DNA of 64,000 bases from Oricola thermophila. Its GTDB lineage: Bacteria > Pseudomonadota > Alphaproteobacteria > Rhizobiales > Rhizobiaceae. The translations under genes and the position numbers were made by a program. The first letter of the stretch is position 1. Each line of letters begins with the position of its first letter. Positions 57,126 through 64,000 of the stretch are shown in pieces. The notes beneath the pieces were generated by a model, which worked only from the letters and a program-made list of their open reading frames with translations, did no database searches and had not been told where the DNA came from. The stretch spans positions 3,162,001 through 3,226,000 of the forward strand of contig NZ_CP054836.1 in the NCBI RefSeq assembly GCF_013358405.1. Direction: 5' to 3'.

Positions 57126-57722
57126 ATGACCCACCCCGTTCTCGACGACCTGCAAAGACGCATGTCGAACACCCGGAAGGAAATCGAGGCGGAGATGGAG
57201 GCGCAACTCGCCGAACAGCGCGAACGCTTCCGCTACACCCTGCACCGGGGAAAGGTACGCTTCGAGCGTGACATGCGCGCGCTGCAGCGCCGCTACCGCG
57301 TCGGATTGCTGAAATATGTTTCGCGCGCTCGGCTCGGCTATGTGCTTTCGGCGCCGATCATCTACGGGCTGATCGTGCCGCTGGCATTTCTCGACCTGTC
57401 GGTGACGATCTACCAGCATGTCTGCTTCCGGATCTACGGGATCCCGCTGGTGCGACGCGGCGACCACGTGGTGGTGGACCGCCATCACCTGGCCTATCTG
57501 AACGGCCTCGAGAAGCTGAACTGCGTCTATTGCGGCTATGCCAACGGCGTCATCTCATTCGTGCGCGAGGTGGCCGGTCGCACGGAGCAGTTCTGGTGCC
57601 CGATCAAGCATGCGCGGCGCAATGCCGGGCCGCACGACCACGCGCACCGGTTCTTCGACTTCGGGGACGCCGAAGCCTACCGGTCCGGCCTCGCGGACCT
57701 GCGCAAGGACTGGAATGCATAA
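57126..57722 (+). CDS. Conserved membrane protein with Cys motif, unknown function
   Basis: 198 residues. A basic and acidic helical N-terminus with coiled-coil character (about 1-55) is followed by one or two hydrophobic segments (about 72-105), then LEKLNCVYCGYANG and EQFWCPIKHARR. The CxxC plus a further WC pair resembles a metal site or a disulphide-prone cluster. I recall similar hypothetical proteins in other bacteria but no function. It is 125 bp after the pirin gene on the same strand and converges on a flavoprotein. Confidence 0.75.
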   Translation: MTHPVLDDLQRRMSNTRKEIEAEMEAQLAEQRERFRYTLHRGKVRFERDMRALQRRYRVGLLKYVSRARLGYVLSAPIIYGLIVPLAFLDLSVTIYQHVCFRIYGIPLVRRGDHVVVDRHHLAYLNGLEKLNCVYCGYANGVISFVREVAGRTEQFWCPIKHARRNAGPHDHAHRFFDFGDAEAYRSGLADLRKDWNA

Positions 57723-57729
57723 CGGCAGC

Positions 57730-58914
57730 CTAGACCGCCTGGCCCGCCGCCCAGCCGGACGACCATGCCCACTGGAAATTGTAGCCACCGAGCCAGCCGG
57801 TGACATCCACCGCCTCGCCGATGAAGTGCAGGCCGGGAACGGATTTCGCTTCCATCGTCTTCTGGTCCAACCCGGCCGTATCGACGCCGCCAAGCGTCAC
57901 CTCGGCGGTGCGATAGCCTTCCGATCCGGCCGGCTTGACCTGCCAGTCGTGCACAAGTTCGGCCAGCCGCCGGAGAGCGGCATCGTTCCTTTCCGCGACC
58001 GGCCCCGCCATGCCGGCCTCCGCGACGACGAACTGCGCCAGCGCCCTGGGCAGATACCGCGAGAGAACCGTCTGCGCCTCCTGCCTGCCGGATGACCGGC
58101 GTGCCGCGCGCAGCTCGGCGAAGATGTCGATGCCGGGTGCGAGGTCGACTGCGATCGCATCGCCCTCTCGCCAGTAGCTGGAGACCTGCAGGATCGCAGG
58201 GCCGGACAGGCCGCGATGGGTGAACAGCAGCGCCTCGTCGAAGGCGGTGTCGCCGCCCGACACGCGGGCGTCCGCGCTCACGCCGGCCAGCGGCGCAATC
58301 CGCTCGCGCAGATTCGGCTCGAAGGTCAGCGGCACGAGGCCGGGCCTGGTTTCGGTGACGGCAAGACCGAACTGTTCGGCCACCCGGTAGGCAAAGCCGG
58401 TGGCCCCCATCCTGGGAATCGACTTGCCGCCCGTCGCGATCACCAGCGACGAGCAGGCGACCGGGCCCGATGACAGGCGGATATCGAAGCCGTCCGGCCG
58501 CCGCGCGACGTCCTCGACGGATGTCGCGAGTTCGAGGGTTCCGCCGGTTCCGGCAAGATCGTCGGTGAGCATCGCCACGATCTGCGTCGCGGGGCCGTCG
58601 CAGAACAGCTGGCCAAGCTTCTTCTCGTGCCAGGCAATGCCGCGCGCATCGACCCGGGCAACGAAATCGGCGGCGGTGAATCGCTTGAGCGCGGAAATGC
58701 AGAAATGTGGATTGGCCGAGAGGAAATTGCCCGGCGAGGCGTGGATGTTGGTGAAGTTGCAGCGCCCGCCGCCTGAAATGCGGATCTTCTCGCCCGGCGC
58801 GCGGGCATGATCGACAACCAGGACGCGGCGGCCACGCCGCCCGGCTTCTGCCGCACAGAACAGGCCGGCGGCACCGGCTCCAAGAACGACGACATCGAAA
58901 TTGCGGGATTTCAT
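57730..58914 (-). CDS. BaiN/HI0933-family FAD-dependent oxidoreductase
   Basis: A 394-residue flavoprotein of the HI0933/BaiN family. FAD-binding DVVVLGAGAAGLFCA near residues 6-20 and the family hallmark ISGGGRCNFTN near 46-56 are present; GEAVDVTGWLGGYNFQWAWSSG closes the protein. BaiN is described in bile-acid reduction in gut bacteria, but most homologues, including environmental ones like this, are uncharacterised. ATG 58914 preferred to the longer ATG at 58944. Convergent with the Cys membrane protein. Confidence 0.92.
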   Translation of the reverse strand: MKSRNFDVVVLGAGAAGLFCAAEAGRRGRRVLVVDHARAPGEKIRISGGGRCNFTNIHASPGNFLSANPHFCISALKRFTAADFVARVDARGIAWHEKKLGQLFCDGPATQIVAMLTDDLAGTGGTLELATSVEDVARRPDGFDIRLSSGPVACSSLVIATGGKSIPRMGATGFAYRVAEQFGLAVTETRPGLVPLTFEPNLRERIAPLAGVSADARVSGGDTAFDEALLFTHRGLSGPAILQVSSYWREGDAIAVDLAPGIDIFAELRAARRSSGRQEAQTVLSRYLPRALAQFVVAEAGMAGPVAERNDAALRRLAELVHDWQVKPAGSEGYRTAEVTLGGVDTAGLDQKTMEAKSVPGLHFIGEAVDVTGWLGGYNFQWAWSSGWAAGQAV

Positions 58915-58960
58915 CGTTCGGGTCCAATGCGATCCGGCATGCATGTCAGATGGCCAAACG

Positions 58961-58987
58961 AAAAACCGGCGGATGACCGCCGGTTTT
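58961..58987 (-). terminator. Terminator of the peroxiredoxin gene
   Basis: An 11-bp stem (58962-58972 with 58977-58987) and 4-nt loop with TTTTT on the minus strand, 20 bp past the peroxiredoxin stop. TTTT on the plus side allows some two-way function. Confidence 0.88.
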
Positions 58988-59007
58988 CGCGCGCTTTTCC
59001 CTCAGCC

Positions 59008-59661
59008 TCAGGCCGGGAGCTTTGCCTTGCGCAGATAGGGGAAGACCTTCTCGAAATCGCCGAACTTCTCCTTCGCCGCCTCGTCATCGACCGAGGTCGG
59101 GATGATGATCGGCTCGCCGACCGTCCAGTCCGCCGGCGTCGCAACCGTGTGCTTCGCTGCCGTCTGCAGCGCGTCGACGGCGCGCAACACCTCGGCGAAG
59201 TTGCGGCCGACATTCATCGGGTAGGTCATCGACAGCTTCAGCTTCTTGTCGGGGCCGATGATGAAAACGGACCGGACCGTCTGGCTGTCGGCCGGCGTCG
59301 GGTTGCCCGGCAGGTAGTATTCCGCGGGCAGCATGTCGAAGGCCTTGGAAACCGCGAGATCCGTGTCGGCAATGATCGGGAACTTGGCCGGAAGACCGGC
59401 ATAGGTCGCGATATCGTCCTTCCACTTCTTGTGGTCCTCGACGCCGTCGACCGAAACGCCGATCACCTTGACGCCGCGCTTGGTCCACTCGTCATCGAGA
59501 CGTGCGACCGCACCGAATTCGGTGGTGCAGACGGGCGTGAAGTCCTTCGGGTGCGAAAAGAGGATGGCCCAGGAATCGCCGATCCAGTCGTGAAAGCTGA
59601 TCTTGCCCTCACTGGTTTCGGCGGTGAAATCCGGGACGGTGTCGTTGATGCGCAAGCCCAT
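59008..59661 (-). CDS. 1-Cys peroxiredoxin (Prx6 type)
   Basis: Reduces hydrogen peroxide or organic peroxides. 217 residues; the peroxidatic motif HPKDFTPVCTTE with Cys45 and no other cysteine in the protein, which defines the 1-Cys type. The C-terminal part carries LRAVDALQTA and PTSVDDEAAKEKFG typical of Prx6. ATG 59661 follows AAAGGAG. Monocistronic with its own terminator. The reductant may be glutathione- or ascorbate-like; not visible. Confidence 0.95.
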   Translation of the reverse strand: MGLRINDTVPDFTAETSEGKISFHDWIGDSWAILFSHPKDFTPVCTTEFGAVARLDDEWTKRGVKVIGVSVDGVEDHKKWKDDIATYAGLPAKFPIIADTDLAVSKAFDMLPAEYYLPGNPTPADSQTVRSVFIIGPDKKLKLSMTYPMNVGRNFAEVLRAVDALQTAAKHTVATPADWTVGEPIIIPTSVDDEAAKEKFGDFEKVFPYLRKAKLPA

Positions 59662-59831
59662 GTTTCTAGCTCCTTTGCAGTTCGCAACTGGACGGGTTCT
59701 ATCGCGATTTCTCGTAACAGGCATGACATAGTATCGCGCGGACGAGCGTCAAAGGGGAAATCCATTTTCCGCCCGCGTCACTTCACCGCTGCACCTTTGC
59801 GGAATCGCAAGACCGGCAGCCGGCACCGGCC

Positions 59832-61418
59832 TCATGCAGCCCGGGCACGAACCTGGTAGTCCTTTATCTCGTTGAACACCATGCCGGGCGCGCGCTCCGC
59901 CTCGTAGTTCAGGGAGAAGGCGTTCTCGGCAAGAAACACGGGGTCGCCGTCCAGATCGCGGGCAATCGCGGCGCGATGCTTAACCATGAAGGCCTCGAGC
60001 TGGGCCCGATCCTCGTGCTCGATCCAGCGGCAGACATTGAAGCGGGCAGCCTCGAAATCGACAGGCAGGCCGTATTCCTGCTTCAGCCGCTCCTTCAGCA
60101 CGTCAAGCTGCAGCGCGCCGACGACACCGACAATGGCCGGCGAGCCGTCCTCGGGAACGAATAGCTGTACGACGCCCTCCTCAGCCATCTGCTGAAGGGC
60201 TTCCTTGAGCTTCTTGGCCTTCATGGCATCGCCCAGACGGACGCGACGCAGGATCTCGGGCGCAAAGTTCGGCACGCCGTGAAACACCAGCGGCTCGCCC
60301 TCGGTCAGCGTGTCGCCGATACGCAGGGTACCGTGGTTGGGAATGCCGACGACATCGCCGGCATAGGCGGTGTCGGCGATCTGGCGCTGCGAGGCGAAAA
60401 AGAATTGCGGCGCGGTCAGGCCGAGCTGCTTGCCGGTGCGCGAGAGCCTCGCCTTCATGCCCCGCTGGAGCTTGCCGGAGCAGATGCGCGCGAAGGCGAT
60501 GCGGTCGCGGTGGTTCGGGTCCATGTTGGCCTGGATCTTGAAGACGAACGCCGTCATCCTTTCCTCGTCGGCATGGACCGTGCGCGAATCCGCCTGCTGG
60601 TCGCGCGGCGGCGGCGCGAAATCGCCCAGCGCGTTGATGAGATCGCGCACGCCGAAATTGCGCAGCGCCGAACCGAAGAAGACCGGGGTCAGGTGGCCCT
60701 CGAGAAAGGACTGCCGGTCGAAGGGCCGGCAGGCCTCGCGCGCCAGTTCCAGCTCGTCGATGAAGGTTTCCCGCTCGTTCTCCGGCAGATGTCCGGCGAC
60801 CGCCTGCGGACCGTTGACGGGCGTCGCCTCGACCTGGGAATCGCTGCCGCGGAAGGCGTTGTTCGCCAGGTGATAGGCGCCGCAGAAGGTTTTCGAGCGG
60901 CCGACCGGCCATGTCACCGGCGCGGTGTCCAGCGCCAGCTTCTCCTCCACCTCGTCAAGGATCTCGAAGGGATCGCGGGACTCGCGGTCCATCTTGTTGA
61001 CGAAGGTGATGATCGGAATGTCGCGCATGCGGCAGACCTCGAACAGCTTCAGCGTGCGCGGCTCGATGCCCTTGGCAGCGTCGATGACCATGACCGCGGC
61101 ATCGACGGCGGTGAGCGTTCGATAGGTATCGTCTGCGAAGTCCTCGTGACCGGGCGTGTCGAGAATGTTGAAGACCTTGCCGTCATACTCGAAGGTCATC
61201 ACCGAGGTGACGACCGAAATGCCGCGCTCCCGCTCGATCTTCATCCAGTCGGAACGCGTCTGGATGCGGTCCTTCTTCGCCTTGACCTCGCCGGCGAGCT
61301 GGATCGCGCCGCCGAACAGCAGCAGCTTTTCGGTCAGTGTCGTCTTGCCCGCGTCCGGGTGGGCGATGATCGCGAAAGTGCGCCGGCGCGCGACTTCCGT
61401 CTGCAATGCGCTTTTCAT
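59832..61418 (-). CDS. prfC: Peptide chain release factor 3
   Basis: A 528-residue translational GTPase that recycles RF1/RF2 from ribosomes. The G1 AHPDAGKTTL, switch ERGISV, G3 DTPGHEDF and G4 VNKMDRES motifs are intact. Length and C-terminal ALQLDVLKERLKQEYG match RF3 and separate it from EF-G. No adjacent operon partner: the peroxiredoxin start lies 170 bp beyond its end, on the same strand. Confidence 0.98.
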   Translation of the reverse strand: MKSALQTEVARRRTFAIIAHPDAGKTTLTEKLLLFGGAIQLAGEVKAKKDRIQTRSDWMKIERERGISVVTSVMTFEYDGKVFNILDTPGHEDFADDTYRTLTAVDAAVMVIDAAKGIEPRTLKLFEVCRMRDIPIITFVNKMDRESRDPFEILDEVEEKLALDTAPVTWPVGRSKTFCGAYHLANNAFRGSDSQVEATPVNGPQAVAGHLPENERETFIDELELAREACRPFDRQSFLEGHLTPVFFGSALRNFGVRDLINALGDFAPPPRDQQADSRTVHADEERMTAFVFKIQANMDPNHRDRIAFARICSGKLQRGMKARLSRTGKQLGLTAPQFFFASQRQIADTAYAGDVVGIPNHGTLRIGDTLTEGEPLVFHGVPNFAPEILRRVRLGDAMKAKKLKEALQQMAEEGVVQLFVPEDGSPAIVGVVGALQLDVLKERLKQEYGLPVDFEAARFNVCRWIEHEDRAQLEAFMVKHRAAIARDLDGDPVFLAENAFSLNYEAERAPGMVFNEIKDYQVRARAA

Positions 61419-61651
61419 GCGTGTCGGTCCTCAAGAATTGCGCGGTGTGTGGCAGGGTGCGCGCCGCAAGTCAACGACAAGGCAGGGCAACGGCGGTAGC
61501 GGCGGGGCCGGACAAATCCCGGCTCGAGATCGTGAATTGCAGATATGTTGATATCAACTGTTTTTCGTGCTAGCGGCGAAGGCGGGTTGCTTGCGACTCG
61601 CCGGACGCGAGCGCTGCCACCCACCGAACCCGAGTGCAGAATGGAGCCTCC
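61419..61651. other. Intergenic region with a 12-bp palindrome
   Basis: Between divergent prfC and the small-ORF/DUF1428 cluster. GTTGATATCAAC (61547-61558) is a perfect palindrome in an AT-rich patch, with TTTTT next to it, and may be an operator for the plus-strand genes. I find no gene in the rest. Confidence 0.5.
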
Positions 61652-61786
61652 GTGGAACCGACCATCCATTTCGATCCCGGCGACAACCGGATGGAAGCAA
61701 TGGCGTTCCAAACCGGGCGTTTCGCCGTGTTCACCGACCGTACCGAAACACCGTGGATGCCTGGTTTCACCGACTCGAAGGGATGA
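61652..61786 (+). CDS. Small protein of 44 residues, unknown
   Basis: A GTG-started frame with GGAG ending 5 nt before it (61643-61646) and high-GC third positions like its neighbours. The peptide starts VEPTIHFDPGD and contains GRFAVFTDRTE and PWMPGFTDS; composition looks protein-like rather than random. It ends 21 bp before the DUF1428 gene, on the same strand, with AAAGGGAG before that gene. I do not recognise a family. It could be a free small protein or the remnant of a larger one. Confidence 0.5.
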   Translation: MEPTIHFDPGDNRMEAMAFQTGRFAVFTDRTETPWMPGFTDSKG

Positions 61787-61807
61787 ACACAAAGGGAGCA
61801 AGGCAGG

Positions 61808-62161
61808 ATGACCTATGTCAACGGAATGGTGGCCGCGGTGCCGGCCGTCGGCAAGCAGAAATATGTCGAACATGCCCGCATGGCCGCAGAAGCATTCAGG
61901 GAACACGGCGCGCTGTCGGTGGTCGAATGCTGGGAGGTCGACGTGCCGGACGGCAAGGTGACGTCCTTTCCCATGGCCGTGCAGAAGAAGGACGACGAGG
62001 TGATCGTGTTCTCCTGGATCACCTGGCCCTCGAAGGCGGTCGCCGATGCCGGCATGGAGAAGATCATGAGCGACCCGCGCATGTCGGAGGAGAACAACCC
62101 GATGCCCTTCGACGGAAAACGCATGATCCATGGCGGCTTCGACGTGGTGTTCGAGGCGTAG
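61808..62161 (+). CDS. DUF1428-family protein (YbaA-like)
   Basis: 117 residues of the DUF1428 family: MTYVNGMVAAVP, VVECWEVDVPDGK, FPMAVQ and a MPFDGKRMIHGGF stretch at the end (about 99-111), which is characteristic. The fold is a ferredoxin-like alpha/beta barrel dimer; function is unknown. It follows the 44-codon ORF by 21 bp and precedes the GyrI-like gene by 88 bp. Confidence 0.9.
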   Translation: MTYVNGMVAAVPAVGKQKYVEHARMAAEAFREHGALSVVECWEVDVPDGKVTSFPMAVQKKDDEVIVFSWITWPSKAVADAGMEKIMSDPRMSEENNPMPFDGKRMIHGGFDVVFEA

Positions 62162-62249
62162 ACCGCAGGCAGGCCTGGCCGGGCCGCTGCCCATGCACGG
62201 AATCGACATCGCGGCGCCGGACGCCGCGGCAATCCGAGGAGAGCGAAAA

Positions 62250-62783
62250 ATGCTGCCAGTCGAAAAGACCGCCCACGAGGGTGCCGGGCTTTCCGTTCCC
62301 TGCGTGATCGAACGCGAAGCGGAACATTACGTCGCGCTGCCCGCGGCCGGGCCGATGTCCAATCTGCCCGAGTTCGCGCCGCCGAAATTCCGGGAGCTGC
62401 ACGACCTGCTCGCGGACATGGGCATTGCAGACATCGGCGACGGGTTCTTTCGCTACCGGAGCTTCAGCCGACAGGGCCACGCGGAACTGGAAGTCGGGAA
62501 CCTGGTGAAGCGCGGGATCGACGCCGCGGCCGAGATCATCGCCGGGGAGATTCCCGCCGGCCGCTACGCCTTCGCGACCCATACCGGACCCTATGACAGG
62601 CTGCACGACGCCTTCCTGATGCTTGAAGGCTGGATGGGCGGGCGCGGGCTGGAGCCGGAGGGCATGTACGGCCCGGAAGAAACGCGACCGGCCTGCCAGC
62701 TCGAAATCTACCGGATCCACCCGATGATGGAGCAGGACCCGCGGCTCTGGAAGACCGACATCCTGGTCAAGCTGGCCGACTGA
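62250..62783 (+). CDS. GyrI-like small-molecule-binding protein
   Basis: A 177-residue standalone effector-binding domain of the GyrI-like type (PF06445), also found as the C-terminal half of AraC-type multidrug regulators. It has PRYxxxx-like GPMSNLPEFAPPKF, the FATHTGPYDRLHDAF core and a final ETRPACQLEIYR. It may bind cationic or xenobiotic ligands or hydrolyse them. ATG 62250 follows GAGGAGAG, while the longer upstream frame overlaps the previous gene. Confidence 0.85.
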   Translation: MLPVEKTAHEGAGLSVPCVIEREAEHYVALPAAGPMSNLPEFAPPKFRELHDLLADMGIADIGDGFFRYRSFSRQGHAELEVGNLVKRGIDAAAEIIAGEIPAGRYAFATHTGPYDRLHDAFLMLEGWMGGRGLEPEGMYGPEETRPACQLEIYRIHPMMEQDPRLWKTDILVKLAD

Positions 62784-62852
62784 GGCGCATTTCGCACAGA
62801 AATGCACCGTCCGCGGCTTGCGCGGCGAAACGCTGCGGGCCAGAAAACCCGC

Positions 62853-63311
62853 ATGACGAAACCGACCCTCACACTGATCCGGCTGCCGCACGGCGAAGGC
62901 ATCGCCCTGCCGGGCTACGAAACCGAACAGGCCGCCGGAATGGACCTGCGCGCCGCCGTGCCCCGCGACGCGCCGCTGACGCTGGCGCCGGGCGAGCGCG
63001 CCCTGGTGCCGACCGGCTTCGTCTTCGAGATCCCCGCCGGCCACGAGGGCCAGGTGCGGCCCCGGTCCGGGCTGGCCTACAAGCACGGCATCACCTGCCT
63101 CAACACGCCCGGCACGATCGACGCCGACTATCGCGGCGAGGTGCAGGTGCTGCTGGTCAACCACGGCAGCGAGCCCTTCGAGGTCACGCGCGGCATGCGC
63201 ATCGCGCAAATGGTGATCGCGCCGGTCACGCAGGTCGCCGTGGCCGAGGGCACGCTCGCATCACAAACGGAACGCGGAACCGGCGGCTTCGGCTCGACCG
63301 GCACGCATTGA
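62853..63311 (+). CDS. dut: dUTP diphosphatase
   Basis: Hydrolyses dUTP to dUMP, keeping uracil out of DNA. 152 residues, trimeric type. Motifs: AAGMDLRAA (I), [11 protein letters not shown] (II), [10 protein letters not shown] with catalytic Asp (III), RIAQMVIAP (IV) and [10 protein letters not shown] (V). In many rhizobia dut follows coaBC directly; here about 6.8 kb lies between them. ATG 62853 preferred over an upstream in-frame ATG. Its stop abuts the HAD gene. Confidence 0.98.
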   Translation: MTKPTLTLIRLPHGEGIALPGYETEQAAGMDLRAAVPRDAPLTLAPGERALVPTGFVFEIPAGHEGQVRPRSGLAYKHGITCLNTPGTIDADYRGEVQVLLVNHGSEPFEVTRGMRIAQMVIAPVTQVAVAEGTLASQTERGTGGFGSTGTH

Positions 63312-63325
63312 CGGACAAAGCTCCC

Positions 63326-63985
63326 ATGGCCCCACCCGAACTGGTGATCTTCGACTGCGACGGCGTGCTCGTCGACACCGAGAGCCTCGCCAACCAGCGA
63401 CTCGCGGAAATACTGACCGCGCACGGCCTTCCCGTTTCCATGGAGGAATCGCGCAAGCGCTTCATGGGCCGGACAATGAAGAGCGTACGCGACATGGTGC
63501 TGGCGGAGAACGGAATCGATCTCGGCGAGGACTTCGCCGAACGCTGGCTGGCCGAACTGCCGTCGATCTTCGCCGACGGCGTGGAGCCGATCCCGCATGT
63601 GCGCGAGGTGCTCCTCTACCTGCGCGCCATCGACACGCCCTATTGCGTCGCCTCCTCGGCCAAGATCGAGAAAATGCACCTGACGCTCGGCGCCTCCGGC
63701 CTGCTGCCGCTGGTCGAGGACGTACTGTTCTCGGCCTGGATGGTGGAGCGCGGCAAGCCGGCGCCGGACCTGTTCCTGCATGCCGCCAGCACGCTGGGCT
63801 TCGAGCCGGAGCGCTGCGCGGTGATCGAGGACAGCGTGCCGGGCGCGGAGGCCGGAAAGGCGGCGGGCATGCGCGTCTTCGGCTATGCGGCCGATCCGCT
63901 CACCGACCGCGAGGGCCTCGCGAAAGCCGGCGCGCGGGTGTTCGACGACATGCGGGAACTCCCGGCGCTCATGGGTTTTCACTGA
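63326..63985 (+). CDS. HAD-superfamily phosphatase (beta-phosphoglucomutase-like)
   Basis: A 219-residue HAD hydrolase. The nucleophile motif VIFDCDGVLVD, the Thr/Ser motif CVASSAKIEKM and the third motif with Lys in ERGKPAPDLFL and acidic CAVIEDSVPGAEA are intact. The cap-domain placement after motif I is that of beta-PGM/phosphoglycolate phosphatase-like enzymes; substrate unknown. ATG 63326 is chosen; TTG 63308 overlapping the dut stop (TTGA) is possible and would add six residues. Confidence 0.92.
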   Translation: MAPPELVIFDCDGVLVDTESLANQRLAEILTAHGLPVSMEESRKRFMGRTMKSVRDMVLAENGIDLGEDFAERWLAELPSIFADGVEPIPHVREVLLYLRAIDTPYCVASSAKIEKMHLTLGASGLLPLVEDVLFSAWMVERGKPAPDLFLHAASTLGFEPERCAVIEDSVPGAEAGKAAGMRVFGYAADPLTDREGLAKAGARVFDDMRELPALMGFH

Positions 63986-64000
63986 CGCGCCTCGTCATCG

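Overview
The window is chromosomal DNA from a high-GC alphaproteobacterium, most likely of the order Hyphomicrobiales (Rhizobiales). Pointers are the Usg-family protein, a groES-groEL operon with a CIRCE-like element, the ubiE-ubiB-coaBC block, a DUF1127 protein divergent from a LysR regulator, a TIGR02281-type retropepsin-like protease and a DUF2029/GT87 membrane protein. Genus cannot be fixed from sequence alone. Coding density is about 90 %, and there is no rRNA, IS element, integrase, prophage core or CRISPR array.

Layout. 1-7 kb: cut-off acyl-CoA ligase, MDR oxidoreductase divergent from a LysR regulator, ChaN-like protein, groES-groEL, usg, membrane-anchored SNase-like nuclease. 7-13 kb: pncA-pncB (NAD salvage), MaoC hydratase, thioesterase, GAF-GGDEF-EAL protein, aldo/keto reductase. 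13.5-16.5 kb: complete tctCBA tripartite tricarboxylate transporter. 16.5-25.7 kb: spermidine-synthase-like protein, cytochrome P450, GT87 protein, HyuA-like hydantoinase, malate synthase G, small membrane protein divergent from a TetR regulator. 25.7-28.1 kb: classical autotransporter with about twelve 25-residue repeats. 28.4-32.6 kb: PfkB kinase, GST, queG, SDR-like protein, RlpA-like protein. 32.6-41 kb: YcbB-type L,D-transpeptidase divergent from polA, LysR/DUF1127 pair, nitrilase-family amidohydrolase, msrA, small membrane protein. 41-44.3 kb: tRNA-Ser(GGA), lipoprotein, YadA-like trimeric adhesin facing an orphan LuxR regulator. 44.7-52 kb: SLC13/TrkA-C permease with slyX, then nucleoside salvage (cdd, PNP, deoA on +; retropepsin-like protease, upp, add on -). 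52-57.7 kb: ubiE-ubiB and a coaBC gene carrying an N-terminal helix-turn-helix domain, pirin, conserved unknown. 57.7-64 kb: BaiN/HI0933-type flavoprotein, 1-Cys peroxiredoxin, prfC, a small-ORF/DUF1428/GyrI-like cluster, dut and a HAD phosphatase.

Most of this is housekeeping and salvage metabolism. The least ordinary items are (i) the helix-turn-helix-CoaBC fusion, whose ribosome binding site lies in a perfect inverted repeat, with a second 11-bp inverted repeat over its stop codon; (ii) two surface adhesins of different secretion classes about 14 kb apart, one next to an orphan LuxR regulator; (iii) several palindromes at divergent promoters that look like operators; and (iv) an unannotated 44-codon ORF with a good Shine-Dalgarno site ahead of the DUF1428 gene. 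No clear new defence, mobile or biosynthetic system was found.
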